64,000 nucleotides of DNA from NCBI GenBank assembly GCA_023394615.1, contig JAEXAI010000021.1:1-64000 (forward strand). Direction: 5' to 3'. Position numbers and translations under genes: made by a program. Under the pieces are notes generated by a model. The model was not told the DNA's origin and ran no database searches. It saw only the letters and a program-made list of their open reading frames with translations. Position 1 is the stretch's first letter. The number at the start of each line of letters is the position of its first letter. Positions 1 to 7,776 of the stretch are shown here, in pieces. The DNA is from Actinomycetes bacterium. Lineage in GTDB: Bacteria > Actinomycetota > Coriobacteriia > Coriobacteriales > Eggerthellaceae.

Positions 1-562
1 GGCCCCGGGCGCGGCGCGGGCGGCGGGTTGCAGGCGTGTGGTTGCGGGCCCCAGGCGCGGCGCGGGCGGTGGGTTGCAGGTGGCAGGTTGCAGGTTGCGG
101 GGCATCGGCCGAAAACCCCGTCGTGGGGTTTCCGCAAGTGCAACCGCGGCAAATTCAACGGTTTGACCCGCAAGATTCGAGTACAGACGAGCGAAAAGGC
201 CTAGAAAAGGGTGGTTTGCGTCTTTTCAGGAGGCCTTCGTCACGCCCGAGAAAGGTAGGTTTTTCTTATTGGCTCCGTGAGCTGGGCTTTCTTGCTTGCG
301 CCAAATTGCCGCCGAGGCCACTCGCAACTTTAGGATGTCTCAAATAACGCAAACCACCCTTTTCTAGGCCTTTTCGCTCGTCTCAACTCGAGAGTTGACC
401 AATTATCCAAATAAAAGTCTCTCAAAAGTAGGTTTCTGTTTGCTTGAGCGCGGGTGGCGGGATGCAAGGCACTGGTCGAAAACCCCGTCGTGGGGTTTCT
501 GCTTGCGTGGCCGCATAGGCAGAGTTTGCTCGCAGGGATAAAGTTGGGCGCGGGGATAGAGC
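1..562. other. non-coding region with repeats
   Basis: No convincing gene is visible. The first 110 bases are GC-rich and slippery, built from repeated GGCGCGGCGCGGGCGG and GGTTGCAGG words. Two copies of the same small hairpin (AAACCCC, 5-nt loop, GGGGTTT) lie at 113-131 and 480-498. Between them is a MITE-like palindromic element at 177-397. The open frames seen here are short, repeat-derived and lack ribosome-binding sites. Confidence 0.6.
177..397. repeat. palindromic MITE-like element, copy 1
   Basis: A perfect 35-base inverted repeat occupies 186-220 and 348-382. The arms contain CCTAGAAAAGGGTGGTTTGCG and its complement, and the match extends with mismatches to about 177 and 391. The right edge carries the palindrome CAACTCGAGAGTTG at 384-397. 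The interior of about 127 bases has no gene. Related arms recur at 11999-12234 and 13590-13743, so this is a dispersed family. No transposase is present and no target-site duplication could be fixed. Confidence 0.6.
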
Positions 563-751
563 TTAAGCGTATATGCCGTGCTCCTTAGCGTACTTTTTGC
601 CTTTGCCACACTTGGGGTGGGTCAGCTTGCAGTGATTCTTGCAATGAGGACAATGCCCGATGGTTTTCGAGGCTTCAGATTTCTTGCCTTTAACCTGCTT
701 GTTCTTTTTCGACTGCTTACTTGTTTTATCCTTCTTGTTCTTCTTGCCCAT
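563..751 (-). CDS. small lysine-rich cysteine-motif protein
   Basis: A 62-residue basic protein of unknown function. The first 25 residues are almost entirely Lys/Ser/Asn/Gln. The C-terminal half carries CPHCKNHCKLTHPKCG, a cysteine/histidine arrangement that could bind zinc. The ATG at 751 is chosen because GGGTGA lies about 5 bases upstream; a GTG 9 bases earlier is the alternative. It stands alone, with the ferritin-VIT gene ending about 290 bases away on the same strand. The cysteine spacing suggests a real short protein, since low-complexity noise would not keep it. Nucleic-acid binding is possible from charge but is only inference. Confidence 0.5.
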   Translation of the reverse strand: MGKKNKKDKTSKQSKKNKQVKGKKSEASKTIGHCPHCKNHCKLTHPKCGKGKKYAKEHGIYA

Positions 752-1042
752 GAAGATCACCCGTCTTGCTATTTAAGGTTGCGATTGCTTGGAACGAAAC
801 CTTCGTTAGTGTTGTTTGCTAGTTCGCGATTATGTTACTACTTTGGTAGCATTTTTGCTAGCAGCACGGCAACAGTGGAAGGTCCTGCGGCTCACCGACT
901 ACGTGAACGGCTGCTTTTCTGCATGCGCTTTGGTGCCACACCTGCGAGACCGGCAATTTGGCATGCCTTGCGCGAACAGCAATTTGGCATGCCTTGTACA
1001 CACGACGAATCTTGGCGAAATGCGTGGGAACGACGGCCTCCC
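752..1042. other. intergenic gap with an 18-bp direct repeat
   Basis: The gap separates the small zinc-ribbon-like gene from the ferritin-VIT stop codon. The 18-base word GCAATTTGGCATGCCTTG occurs twice, at 953-970 and 979-996. Each copy contains the palindrome GGCATGCC. No clear intrinsic terminator or gene is seen. Confidence 0.4.
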
Positions 1043-2143
1043 TTACACATCGATTCCCAGAAGCGCTTTTGCGGCGATGCCAATCAGGTACGATATCACG
1101 GCCACCGAAAGCGAGATAGCGGTCATTTCGCCAAAGCGACGGCGGAATGGCTCTTCTTTGGCGACGCTCAGGTAGTAGTTGAAAAACGCGATGATGGCGA
1201 CGACGATGGCAATCATCACGAAGAAAGCCGCCACGTACATATCGTTGGGGAATAGCAGGTAGGGCAGCACCATCAGCACCACCGTCACGATATAGGCGAT
1301 GCCTGTATAAACGCTCGATTTCATGGCGTCGTCATGACCCTCGGCGCGCTCGGCCAAGAAATTCGATGCAGCCATGGAAAGCGTCGCGGAAACGCCAGTA
1401 ATAATGCCAGTCATGGCCACCAACTTCGTGTCAGCCAACGCGAACGTGACGCCTGCGATGGCGCCCGTTAGTTCCACGAGTGCGTCATTGAGGCCCAACA
1501 CCATGGCGCCTACGTAATGCAAGCGCTCTTCGTCTAACATGCCTTCGATTTCGGCTTCATGGCGACGCTCGTCATCGAGCATTTGCGCAGCTTGCGGCAA
1601 TTGCTCGACCATTTTTTCGTATGATGACTGCGCCATCTGTTCATCTTTTTCCAAGCTCTTCATCACGAAGGTGAATCCTAAAATGCGCGTGGTCATTTTC
1701 AGACGGAACAACTTGCCCGCCGGTGCGCTCATCTGGCGTCCGGTAATGCGGGCCCACGTTTCGGCATGCAGCTTTTCATCAGCTGCCATCTGCTCCAAAA
1801 GCTCTTTGTTGCGGGGGTCTTTTTCCCGCTGCGCCATGAAGGCATATACTGCCGCGCCGATTTCTTCGTCCATTTGCGCCTTTTCTATTGCAGACATAAG
1901 GTCAGCGTCGATGGCAGCGGGTGTGGTAGCGGGCTCGGTGGCGGCGGGTGTGGTAGCGGGTGTGGTAGCGGTGGGCTCGATGACAGCGGGTGTGGCGGCG
2001 GGTTCGGTGGCGGCGGGTGTGATGGCAGCGGGTGTGGTAGCGGCGGGCTCGGTGGCGGTGGGTTCGGTGGCGGCGGGAGTTGTCGGCATAGATACGGCCG
2101 TAGGTGCTGCCGATGTCGGTGCGGGGTTGGTGCTGTCGTTCAT
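1043..2143 (-). CDS. ferritin-like/VIT1 (CCC1) iron transporter
   Basis: A 366-residue membrane protein joining a rubrerythrin/ferritin-like di-iron domain to a VIT1/CCC1 transporter, the architecture of the MbfA-type iron exporters. Residues 5-80 are a Thr/Ala/Pro/Glu low-complexity tail encoded by a degenerate tandem repeat. The ferritin-like part (about 81-205) shows ExxH motifs at E123-H126 and E192-H195. From about residue 210 come five hydrophobic helices typical of VIT (GLNDALVELTGAIAG and following). The likely role is moving Fe(II)/Mn(II) out of the cytoplasm after binding at the ferritin-like domain. The ATG at 2143 is the only plausible start. Its AAGGAG lies about 13 bases upstream, which is long. 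A Fur-like site lies at 2196-2210. Confidence 0.85.
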   Translation of the reverse strand: MNDSTNPAPTSAAPTAVSMPTTPAATEPTATEPAATTPAAITPAATEPAATPAVIEPTATTPATTPAATEPATTPAAIDADLMSAIEKAQMDEEIGAAVYAFMAQREKDPRNKELLEQMAADEKLHAETWARITGRQMSAPAGKLFRLKMTTRILGFTFVMKSLEKDEQMAQSSYEKMVEQLPQAAQMLDDERRHEAEIEGMLDEERLHYVGAMVLGLNDALVELTGAIAGVTFALADTKLVAMTGIITGVSATLSMAASNFLAERAEGHDDAMKSSVYTGIAYIVTVVLMVLPYLLFPNDMYVAAFFVMIAIVVAIIAFFNYYLSVAKEEPFRRRFGEMTAISLSVAVISYLIGIAAKALLGIDV

Positions 2144-2195
2144 GTGGGTGTCATTGCTCCTTCGTTTACAGGTTGCGCTTACTGATTCTATCGCA

Positions 2196-2210
2196 CGAAT
2201 ATCATTCTCA
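2196..2210 (-). promoter_or_regulatory. possible Fur-type iron box
   Basis: Read on the minus strand the 15 bases are TGAGAATGATATTCG, matching the 7-1-7 Fur consensus (TGATAAT-N-ATTATCA) at about 10 of 14 positions. It sits about 55 bases upstream of a predicted iron exporter. The match is moderate, so it could be chance. Confidence 0.3.
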
Positions 2211-2382
2211 CCTGCATCGCACACAATTATGTAATAGAATGACTGCCATGACTGCATTCGGCACATATTCGATGTTTTCGCGCACCTGCGGCATGGCAGA
2301 ACCACACCGATGCGTGCTTTTTGCAAATGCTGCGTTTTCACATGCCTGCGGCAGCACGATTGCCGGGTTGGGTCGATAGGTT

Positions 2383-3915
2383 ATGTGGCAGCGATTTACA
2401 CTCTACGACATTCGCGTCGTTTCCCATTATTTGGGTGTTTTGCTGGTTATCGCGGCAGGCGCACAGCTTATTCCTTTCTTCGTGTCTATATGTTTTGCGG
2501 AATGGAGCGTTGCCGCACGCTACCTTTTCTGCGCCGGCCTGACGCTCTGTATCGGCACCGGCATGCGCATGATGCGCATCGAACCAGGCCAGTTGAACCG
2601 CCAGCAGGCTATGGCCGTGACAGGATTCGGCTGGATGGTCTTGGGGCTGGCTTCCGCCGTTCCGCTTGCCATGAGCGGGCATTTTTCCACATATCTTGAT
2701 GCATTGTTCGATTGCGTATCGGGCTTCACGTGCACGGGCGTAAGCATTATCAGTGATTTGGATCACCTTTCAAACGGTGACAACATGTGGCGCTTCATCA
2801 TGCATTTCATGGGCGGCACCGGGTTGGTGGTGATTGCCATGTCGCTAGGCATTATCGGCGGCTCGGCCAGTACGGGCCTTTACATGTCGGAAGGCCGCAG
2901 CGAGCATGTGGTTCCCAGCGTGATGGAAACCGCTCGCTTCATCATCAAGTTCTCGTTTCTGGTGGTGTTTGCCTTCACCCTCGCATTCACTGTGGTGATG
3001 TTTTATAAGGGAATGAGCTTGGATCGGGCGTTTTTGCATTCGCTGTGGGTTTCCATCGGTGGCTTCATGACCGCCGGTTTCGCGCCTATGAGCGCTAGCA
3101 TCGCCTACTATCATTCGCCGATAATTGAATGGATGGCCATGGCGATTATGCTGGTTGGCGGCATAAACTTCAGCTTGCACGGAGCCGCCTGGCGCGGTCG
3201 CATCAAGGGATTTTTCCAAGATATTGAGACTCGCACAGCCATCATATGGTGGACGGTTTTGTTGGCTTCATTCATGTTCGCGCTTTCGCAAACCACGCTG
3301 GGCAGCAACATCATGTCGATGGTGCGCTCGGCGCTGTTCATATTCATCTCGTCGATGACTACCACAGGATTTGCAACGCTGAACACCAACCAGATACATA
3401 CGGTGTTCTCGTCGGGCGCGATTCTGATTCTGGTGCTGGGCATGACCATCGGCGCCGGAGCTGGATCCACATGCGGCGGCATTAAACTTCTGCGCGTAGG
3501 CATCATCGTGAAGTCGGTGTGGGCTACCATCAAGTCGGCATTCTCGCCCGACTCTGCGCGCGTGAACGTGGCGTATTATCACATCGGCCGCCACCTGCTT
3601 TCACCAGGCATCGTGAAAGAGGCCATGACCATATTCATCCTATTCACCGTAACGTATGCCATCGGCGCAATGGCCGGCGTTGCCTACGGCTACGGCGCCA
3701 TCGACTCCATTTTCGAAAGCGTTATCATGGCCAGCAGTACTGGCATATCGGCCGGCATATCGTCGCAGTCGATGCCTGAGCCGCTTCAGATTATCTACAT
3801 GCTTGAGATGTGGGCTGGACGTTTGGAATTCATCACGTTCTTGGCGCTGTTCTTCAAGATCATCGCCTCGCTAAAGCCCCACAAGCTGAATCTGCACCAT
3901 ATCTTTAATAGGTAG
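2383..3915 (+). CDS. trkH: TrkH-family potassium uptake protein
   Basis: A 510-residue integral membrane protein of the TrkH/KtrB superfamily, the K+-translocating subunit of a Trk/Ktr system. The four pore repeats are visible: CVSGFTCTGVS, VSIGGFMTAGF, SSMTTTGFATL and MASSTGISAG, each with the filter glycine. The GAGAGSTCGGIK segment between repeats 3 and 4 is also typical. Length is normal for the family. The protein normally works with a cytoplasmic NAD/ATP-binding TrkA/KtrA subunit, but no trkA lies within this window, so the partner must be elsewhere. The gene is divergent from the iron transporter across a 240-base gap. The start at 2383 has only a weak ribosome-binding site. Confidence 0.93.
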   Translation: MWQRFTLYDIRVVSHYLGVLLVIAAGAQLIPFFVSICFAEWSVAARYLFCAGLTLCIGTGMRMMRIEPGQLNRQQAMAVTGFGWMVLGLASAVPLAMSGHFSTYLDALFDCVSGFTCTGVSIISDLDHLSNGDNMWRFIMHFMGGTGLVVIAMSLGIIGGSASTGLYMSEGRSEHVVPSVMETARFIIKFSFLVVFAFTLAFTVVMFYKGMSLDRAFLHSLWVSIGGFMTAGFAPMSASIAYYHSPIIEWMAMAIMLVGGINFSLHGAAWRGRIKGFFQDIETRTAIIWWTVLLASFMFALSQTTLGSNIMSMVRSALFIFISSMTTTGFATLNTNQIHTVFSSGAILILVLGMTIGAGAGSTCGGIKLLRVGIIVKSVWATIKSAFSPDSARVNVAYYHIGRHLLSPGIVKEAMTIFILFTVTYAIGAMAGVAYGYGAIDSIFESVIMASSTGISAGISSQSMPEPLQIIYMLEMWAGRLEFITFLALFFKIIASLKPHKLNLHHIFNR

Positions 3916-4004
3916 GCGCGGGCATAGGTCGCGGGCATAGGTCGCGCGGGCTGCGGACGTAAATAAAACGCGCGCACCGCCTTTTACAGCAGCGCACGCG
4001 TTTC

Positions 4005-4099
4005 AAAAAACGTGACAAATGACCCGTCCCACTGTCACGTCCCGTTTCCCAAAAACGTGACAAATGACCCGTCCCACTGTCACGTCCCACTGTCACGTT
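4005..4099. repeat. duplicated hairpin unit / terminator between trkH and htpG
   Basis: A unit of about 45 bases beginning AAAAACGTGACAAATGACCC occurs twice in tandem, at 4005-4050 and 4051-4096. Each copy can fold, because ACGTGACA pairs with TGTCACGT. The second copy ends directly at the htpG stop codon. Reading leftward the structure ends in a T-run, so it can serve as the htpG terminator. It lies in a convergent gap, where a bidirectional terminator is expected. Confidence 0.5.
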
Positions 4100-6001
4100 T
4101 TACTTCATGAGTTTGCACACTTTTTGGGCGTAGGCGACTGGATCCTCAATATTGATGCCTTCCATCAACAGCGCCTGATCGTACAAGATGTCTGTGTAGT
4201 CGGCCACCTTTTCAGTGTCGCCCGCCTCCTGCGCAGCACGCAGCGCCTCGAATACTGGGTGGTTCGCGTTTACCTGCAACACGCGCTCGGCTTTCACGCC
4301 GTCGGCGTCGGGCATGTTCGACATCACCTTTTCCATCTCAAGGCTAACCGGACCCTTTGCCGTAATAGAGGCAGGAGCCTCGGTCAAACGCGTGGTCGGC
4401 GCCACGTCGGTAATGCGGTCTCCCAACGCATCCTTCATAGCCGTGAACAGGGCTTCGTTGTCTTTTGCCGTAGCTTCCACAGCGGTCTTGTCGGCTTCGC
4501 TGTCAAGACCCAGGTCTTCACCTGCAACGTTCTTCAAAGCCTTTTCCTTATAGTTTTGCATGGTAGTGAAGCAGAACTCATCCACATCCTGCGTGCACAG
4601 CAGCACGTCGATGCCGCGATCGAGCACCGATGTGACCAGTGGCATTTTCGCCAAACGATCCACAGATTCACCCGCTGCATAGTAAATGGCGTCCTGACCT
4701 TCAGCCATCTGCTCGACATATTCGTCCAGCGTAATCATTTTCTTTTCCTTCGCGGAATAGAACAGCAGCAGGTCGGCCAATAGATCTTTGTTCATGCCGT
4801 AGCTGCTGTAAATGCCGTACTTCAATCCGCGACCGAAATTCTCGAAAAACGTTTCGTAAGCCGGACGATCTTTGTCGCGCATATCTTCAAGGTCGGACTT
4901 GACCTTCTTTTCAATCTTGTTCGCGATAGCGCGCAGCTGGCTGTTGTGCTGCAGTGTTTCACGTGAAATGTTCAGCGAAAGGTCTTGGCTGTCGACTACG
5001 CCGTGTACAAAATTGAAGTAGTCAGGCAGCAACTCTTCGCACTTTTCCATGATCAGCACGTTGGAACTGTAGAGCTCCAGGCCCTTTTTGTAGTCCTTCG
5101 AATACAGGTCGAACGGCGGGCGACTGGGGATGAACAGCAACACATCATAGGAAATCGCGCCCTCGGCATGAATGCTGATGGTGCGTGCGGGGTCGCTAAA
5201 GTCGTGGAATTGAGACTTGTAAAACTCGTTGTAGTCTTCCTGCTTCACTTCCGACTTGCGGCGCTTCCAGATAGGAATCATCGAATTGATAGTGTCGATC
5301 TCGGTATATTCTTCGTACTCGGTTTGATAATCGTCGCCAGCGTCCTCGGGCTTGGGCAGTGGACGACTCTTCGTGCATTCCATCTTGATGGGGTAGCGCA
5401 CGTAGTTGCTATAGCGCCTCACCAGCTCTTTGATGCTGTATTCGCTCAAATACTCGTCGTAGTTCTCGTTGTCTGTGTTTTCCTTGATGGTCAGAATCAC
5501 GTCAGTGCCGTGCGTTGCGCGCTCGGCTTCTTTGATGGTGTAGCCCTCCACGCCGTCGCTTTCCCATTCATAAGCCACGTCGTCACCGTAGGCCCGCGAC
5601 ACCACTTCCACCTTCGAGGAGACCATGAACGCGGAATAGAAACCAACGCCAAACTGGCCGATGATGTCCACGTCCTGCTTGGCTTCGTCGTTGTCGGCTT
5701 TGAATTCCATACTGTCGGAATGAGCAATGGTGCCTAGATTCTTTTCCAGCGAATCCTTGTCCATACCGATGCCGTTATCCGAAACGGTGAGCGTGCGCGC
5801 GTCTTTGTCGAACGCAATGCTAATGGCCAAATCGTCTTTGCTTAAATGAGTGCTTTCATCAGTCAGACTTTTAAAATAGAGCTTATCAGCTGCGTCGGAC
5901 GCATTGCTGATAAGCTCGCGAAGGAAAATTTCCTTGTTGGTGTAAATAGAGTTGATCATCAGGTCGAGCAGTTTCTTGCTCTCTGTTTTGAACTTGCGCA
6001 T
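4100..6001 (-). CDS. htpG: molecular chaperone HtpG (Hsp90)
   Basis: A 633-residue cytoplasmic Hsp90 homologue of normal length. The N-terminal GHKL ATPase domain has the N-box LRELISNASDAADKL, the DNGIGM motif and the lid GQFGVGFYSAFMV. The middle domain carries the NISRETLQHN catalytic-loop region, and a C-terminal dimerisation domain follows. It remodels client proteins with DnaK. The ATG at 6001 is preceded by GAAGAAAGGGC. The leader includes tandem repeats (6049-6139) and a CIRCE operator overlapping the promoter at 6133-6193, so regulation by HrcA is likely. A near-parS word (GTTTCACGTGAAAT) inside the gene at 4956-4969 encodes conserved residues and is probably incidental. Confidence 0.97.
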   Translation of the reverse strand: MRKFKTESKKLLDLMINSIYTNKEIFLRELISNASDAADKLYFKSLTDESTHLSKDDLAISIAFDKDARTLTVSDNGIGMDKDSLEKNLGTIAHSDSMEFKADNDEAKQDVDIIGQFGVGFYSAFMVSSKVEVVSRAYGDDVAYEWESDGVEGYTIKEAERATHGTDVILTIKENTDNENYDEYLSEYSIKELVRRYSNYVRYPIKMECTKSRPLPKPEDAGDDYQTEYEEYTEIDTINSMIPIWKRRKSEVKQEDYNEFYKSQFHDFSDPARTISIHAEGAISYDVLLFIPSRPPFDLYSKDYKKGLELYSSNVLIMEKCEELLPDYFNFVHGVVDSQDLSLNISRETLQHNSQLRAIANKIEKKVKSDLEDMRDKDRPAYETFFENFGRGLKYGIYSSYGMNKDLLADLLLFYSAKEKKMITLDEYVEQMAEGQDAIYYAAGESVDRLAKMPLVTSVLDRGIDVLLCTQDVDEFCFTTMQNYKEKALKNVAGEDLGLDSEADKTAVEATAKDNEALFTAMKDALGDRITDVAPTTRLTEAPASITAKGPVSLEMEKVMSNMPDADGVKAERVLQVNANHPVFEALRAAQEAGDTEKVADYTDILYDQALLMEGINIEDPVAYAQKVCKLMK

Positions 6002-6048
6002 AAATGCCCTTTCTTCGTTTCCCGTGCTGCGTGATATCTAAGCGGCGG

Positions 6049-6139
6049 CTGCGTTGGCAGCGTGCGACCTCTTTTATCGGGCTGCAACTGCGTTGGCAGC
6101 GTGCGACCGCCTTTTATCGGGCTGCGGCTGCGTTGGCAG
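6049..6139. repeat. 40-bp tandem repeat in htpG leader
   Basis: Two full units of 39 and 40 bases (6049-6087 and 6088-6127), each starting CTGCGTTGGCAGCGTGCGAC, are followed by a 12-base partial unit (6128-6139). They lie in the untranslated leader of htpG. The partial unit supplies most of the distal half of the CIRCE-like operator. Confidence 0.7.
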
Positions 6140-6159
6140 TCATTGCCTTCGAGTGCTAG
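6133..6159 (-). promoter_or_regulatory. CIRCE operator (HrcA site)
   Basis: On the minus strand this reads CTAGCACTC, 9-base spacer, GACTGCCAA. It matches the CIRCE consensus TTAGCACTC-N9-GAGTGCTAA at 15 of 18 positions with the exact spacer. It lies 6 bases after the -10 hexamer of the htpG promoter, where HrcA normally blocks transcription. hrcA itself is not in the window. Confidence 0.65.
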
Positions 6160-6165
6160 AAAATG

Positions 6166-6193
6166 ATTATAGTAACGAAATCTTCCTTTGCAA
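6166..6193 (-). promoter_or_regulatory. htpG promoter
   Basis: On the minus strand the -35 TTGCAA (6188-6193) and the perfect -10 TATAAT (6166-6171) are separated by 16 bases. Transcription would start at about the first base of the CIRCE operator, leaving a leader of roughly 155 bases. Confidence 0.65.
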
Positions 6194-6224
6194 GCTTTGA
6201 TGCGCGAATTTCACCATTCGTTAT

Positions 6225-6677
6225 CTAGCGGTTAAGAAAGGAGCCCGGGGCGAAGGCACTGTGCTCGTCTTTTACTTCGATACCGGCTTCGCGCAGGACG
6301 CGTACGGCCACCCCGTCGCCGTCGCTCAGAGTGCCCGTAAAGCTACCGTCGTAGATACGGCCGCTTCCGCAGCTGGGGCTTTTCGCCTTCATGATGGCGA
6401 AATCGCACCCTTGCGCATAAGCGCGCTCGAGGGTTTTACGCGCGCCCTCTTCGAATGCAGCCGTCACGTCGAGGCCTTCGCTGTTCATCACGCGCAACGG
6501 AGCTCCCGGCTGAATCTCGCTTGCGGGACGCGGTTTCTTCAAGCCGCCCAGGCATTCGGGGCACACGGGAACCAACTCATTGTCGCGCCCGAGCGCCATC
6601 ACTTCCGCACAGGGTTTCGATTGCGCATCGTATCGGCAAGGCACCCCCAAAAGACAAGCGCTCACAAGTATTTTCAT
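6225..6677 (-). CDS. DUF523 family protein
   Basis: A 150-residue protein of the DUF523 family, whose biochemical role is not established. The conserved cysteine motifs are SACLLGVPCRYD at the N-terminus, PVCPECLGGL near residue 40 and SPSCGSGRIYDG near residue 105. These cysteines could bind metal, but this is unproven. The start at 6677 is set by AGGAAAGGA about 6 bases upstream and by the family's typical MKILVSACLLG beginning. The longer open frame upstream runs antisense into the neighbouring lysozyme gene and is not coding. It is divergent from that lysozyme gene across a 127-base gap. Confidence 0.85.
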   Translation of the reverse strand: MKILVSACLLGVPCRYDAQSKPCAEVMALGRDNELVPVCPECLGGLKKPRPASEIQPGAPLRVMNSEGLDVTAAFEEGARKTLERAYAQGCDFAIMKAKSPSCGSGRIYDGSFTGTLSDGDGVAVRVLREAGIEVKDEHSAFAPGSFLNR

Positions 6678-6804
6678 GTTGTCCTTTCCTGCCCATTGCA
6701 TGCTGACGTCTTGGGTTTTCCGTGGTTGGCAGATACTCGCATTATAATTGAGAGGAAACAAATTGAGCGGCACCGCTTGGAAGTGCCGAAAAGGAGGCCC
6801 GCCC

Positions 6805-7629
6805 ATGGCCAGCACCACCCAATCGCAGGACAAGCCAAATCCTATTCTTGTGATCGTTTTCTTTCTGGTCGTATTGCTCCTTATACTGGCTTTCGCCCGT
6901 TGCACATCCGATTCGTCGGCCAGCAAAGCGACGACGGCAACACCCATGCCGACCAATTCCTATAACTGGGACAACCTGAACACCTCAGGCGACTTTTATT
7001 CCTATTCCTTGAACGGCAAGACGGCATCCACTATAGGCGTTGACGTGTCAGAACTTCAGGGTGACATCGACTGGCGCGCCGTAGCTTCCGACGGCATAGA
7101 TTTCGCAATCGTACAAATAGGCAATCGCGGCTATACTCAGGGCGGACTTTCGCTGGATGATTATTATCAGCAGAACATCACCGGTGCAGCGACGGCCGGA
7201 TTGAAAACGGGAGTCTATTTCTTTTCGCAAGCCATCACCATCGACGAGGCCGAAGAGGAAGCTGATTTCGTTGTGAAGAATCTTGGAGGGCGGCAGCTTG
7301 ACTACCCCATCGTGTTCGACGCCGAGCCAGTTAGCGGCACGAACGCACGGGCGAATTCTCTTTCTGACAGCGAACGCAACGCTATCGCGCAGGCGTTTTG
7401 CCAGAAAATCGAAACCGCCGGATATCGTGCGATGATTTACGGGAACAGCAGCGACTTGAGTTCGTATAGCACCGACACTCTGACGACGTATCCAGTTTGG
7501 TATGCGGAATACGCATCAGTCCCCAGCACATCGAAGGACTTCTTGATCTGGCAATATACCAATAAAGGGTCAGTCAACGGGATTTCCACGCACGTTGATT
7601 TGAGCATTGATTTAAGCGCCGCAAGATAA
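6805..7629 (+). CDS. GH25 lysozyme, membrane-anchored
   Basis: A 274-residue glycoside hydrolase family 25 (Chalaropsis-type) muramidase, cleaving the MurNAc-GlcNAc bond of peptidoglycan. The first 30 residues are a signal anchor (ILVIVFFLVVLLLILAFARC). The residue before the cysteine is Arg, so it is not a good lipobox. A short linker follows, then the barrel with GVDVSELQGDIDW, the catalytic-acid strand IVFDAEP, MIYGN, VWYAEYA and FLIWQYT. AAGGAGG lies 7 bases before the ATG at 6805 and decides the start. It probably acts outside the membrane in wall turnover. No cell-wall-binding repeats are present. Confidence 0.9.
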   Translation: MASTTQSQDKPNPILVIVFFLVVLLLILAFARCTSDSSASKATTATPMPTNSYNWDNLNTSGDFYSYSLNGKTASTIGVDVSELQGDIDWRAVASDGIDFAIVQIGNRGYTQGGLSLDDYYQQNITGAATAGLKTGVYFFSQAITIDEAEEEADFVVKNLGGRQLDYPIVFDAEPVSGTNARANSLSDSERNAIAQAFCQKIETAGYRAMIYGNSSDLSSYSTDTLTTYPVWYAEYASVPSTSKDFLIWQYTNKGSVNGISTHVDLSIDLSAAR

Positions 7630-7776
7630 AGCTCGCAACAGGTGTCCGGCCGGTGCCCGACAGGTGCCCGACCAACGAAGCGCAGAGCGCCACTCCTCGG
7701 TGTCGCGGACGCAGGCGCAGGGCATTCGGCCGACCCACGGAGCGCGGGCCGCTGCGCAGCCACCGCGCCGATTGCG

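Noticed and set aside
36..347. 103-residue open frame at the left edge
   Set aside because: It consists of GC-rich repeats and the palindromic element; no ribosome-binding site or domain.
578..1255. 225-residue plus-strand open frame
   Set aside because: It lies antisense over the zinc-ribbon-like gene and the end of the ferritin-VIT gene, has no ribosome-binding site and no recognisable protein features.
4956..4969. parS-like word GTTTCACGTGAAAT in htpG
   Set aside because: It encodes the conserved NISRET motif of Hsp90 and has a terminal mismatch, so coding constraint explains it.
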